A stretch of DNA of 5,698 nucleotides from DASPLH01 sp035627675 (GTDB taxonomy: Bacteria > Acidobacteriota > Terriglobia > Terriglobales > Acidobacteriaceae), in contig DASPLH010000036.1 in assembly GCA_035627675.1 (NCBI GenBank), forward strand, positions 1 through 5,698. The letters are read 5' to 3'. Position 1 is the stretch's first letter; each line of letters starts with the position of its first letter. Both the position numbers and the translations under genes were made by a program. Below are positions 5,360 to 5,698 of this stretch, in pieces. The notes beneath the pieces are model-generated. The model had not been told where the DNA came from and searched no databases. It worked only from the letters and a program-made list of their open reading frames with translations.

Positions 5360-5369
5360 CGCGCGAAGC

Positions 5370-5387
5370 AGCCCACTTTGACGGGCT
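5370..5387. terminator. Weak hairpin between convergent genes
   Basis: AGCCC (5370-5374) and GGGCT (5383-5387) form a 5-bp stem with an 8-nt loop. It sits between the stop of the basic protein gene (5359) and the hpnE stop (5388-5390). No T-run follows on either strand, so its use as a bidirectional terminator is only suggested by position. Confidence 0.3.
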
Positions 5388-5698
5388 CTAGGCAGGAAAC
5401 AACTTCATCAGTCCTTGTGCCGGGAGGTCCGGCACGAGGTAGCGCTGCGGCCGGCCCGCCTGTCGCGCCAGCACTTCGGCCGTCCGGTAGCCAGCCCTGA
5501 CCGCGCCTTCCATGGTTGCCGGCCAACCCGTGTCGGTCCAATCCCCCGATAGCAGGACTCGTGGCCAACGCGTCACGGGAGACAGTCGGGCCGGGTCTGA
5601 GCCGGGTGCGGGAGAGAACGTCGCGTGCACTTCCTTCACGACAGTTCCCTTCAGCAGCAGCGCCTCGCGTATCGACGGGAAGAATTCCGCCAGTTCGC
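5388..5698 (-). CDS. hpnE: Squalene-associated FAD-dependent desaturase HpnE, C-terminal end (partial)
   Basis: The reverse strand is open from the right edge to a TAG at 5390-5388, giving the last 102 residues. The start is outside the window. The segment ELAEFFPSIREALLLKGTVVKEVHATFSPAPGSD is followed by VLLSGDWTDTGWPATMEGAVRAGYRTAEVL. That is the C-terminal FAD-binding signature of HpnE-type amine oxidase/phytoene-desaturase-like proteins, in which GDWTDTGWPATMEGAV contacts the flavin. HpnE works with HpnC and HpnD to turn two farnesyl diphosphates into squalene, the substrate of the hopene cyclase; HpnE oxidises/reduces the hydroxysqualene intermediate. After the domain there is a short tail ending in LMKLFPA. 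The gene is convergent with the basic protein gene, 28 nt between stops. With hpnJ it marks this as a hopanoid locus. Carotenoid desaturases share the fold but the motif wording favours HpnE. Confidence 0.9.
   Translation of the reverse strand, partial: ELAEFFPSIREALLLKGTVVKEVHATFSPAPGSDPARLSPVTRWPRVLLSGDWTDTGWPATMEGAVRAGYRTAEVLARQAGRPQRYLVPDLPAQGLMKLFPA

Overview
The window looks like chromosomal DNA of a high-GC, hopanoid-making bacterium. The gene set, the GC-rich codon use and the style of the intergenic palindromes fit an Acidobacteriota member, but that assignment is inference from general resemblance and was not checked by a search. Two genes point to hopanoid (bacterial sterol-like lipid) metabolism. 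One is a complete HpnJ-type radical SAM gene (1142-2623, +). The other is the C-terminal end of an HpnE-type FAD-dependent squalene desaturase (5388-5698, minus, running out of the window).

Layout from left to right. Positions 1-951 (minus) hold the N-terminal 317 codons of a MacB/FtsX-type ABC permease that leaves the window on the left. It is divergent from hpnJ across a 190-bp gap, and a 7-bp inverted repeat sits over its start codon. hpnJ ends in a strong hairpin terminator (2642-2668), followed directly by a 111-bp MITE/REP-like palindrome (2677-2787). Next comes a tandem pair of half-size four-helix EamA/SMR-like membrane proteins (2810-3250 and 3247-3627) with an ATGA overlap. cysK (cysteine synthase, 3799-4770) follows, then a hairpin terminator (4801-4840). 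A small, extremely basic histone-H1-like protein (4943-5359) lies last on the + strand, convergent with hpnE.

The most interesting item is a 20-codon ORF at 3627-3689, between the second EamA gene and cysK. It overlaps the EamA2 stop codon by one base (TAATG) and reads MGFSPSKSI-C5-P-C4-R: nine cysteine codons out of the last eleven sense codons, then a stop. It lies 109 nt before the gene for cysteine synthase. This is the expected form of a cysteine-sensing leader peptide, in which ribosomes stall on Cys codons when Cys-tRNA is short and change the fold of the downstream RNA. The 109-nt spacer contains a GC-rich hairpin and a competing long-range pairing that would mask the cysK ribosome-binding site. 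No clear intrinsic terminator is visible there, so control of translation or of Rho is more likely than classical trp-type termination. Polycysteine sORF attenuators have been described in mycobacteria; an independent case here, coupled to a membrane-protein gene, would be notable.

How the genes fit together: hpnJ and hpnE belong to the same lipid pathway and the EamA pair could move a lipid or its precursor (inference from neighbourhood only). cysK and the histone-like gene have no obvious link to hopanoids and look like separately controlled insertions in the locus.
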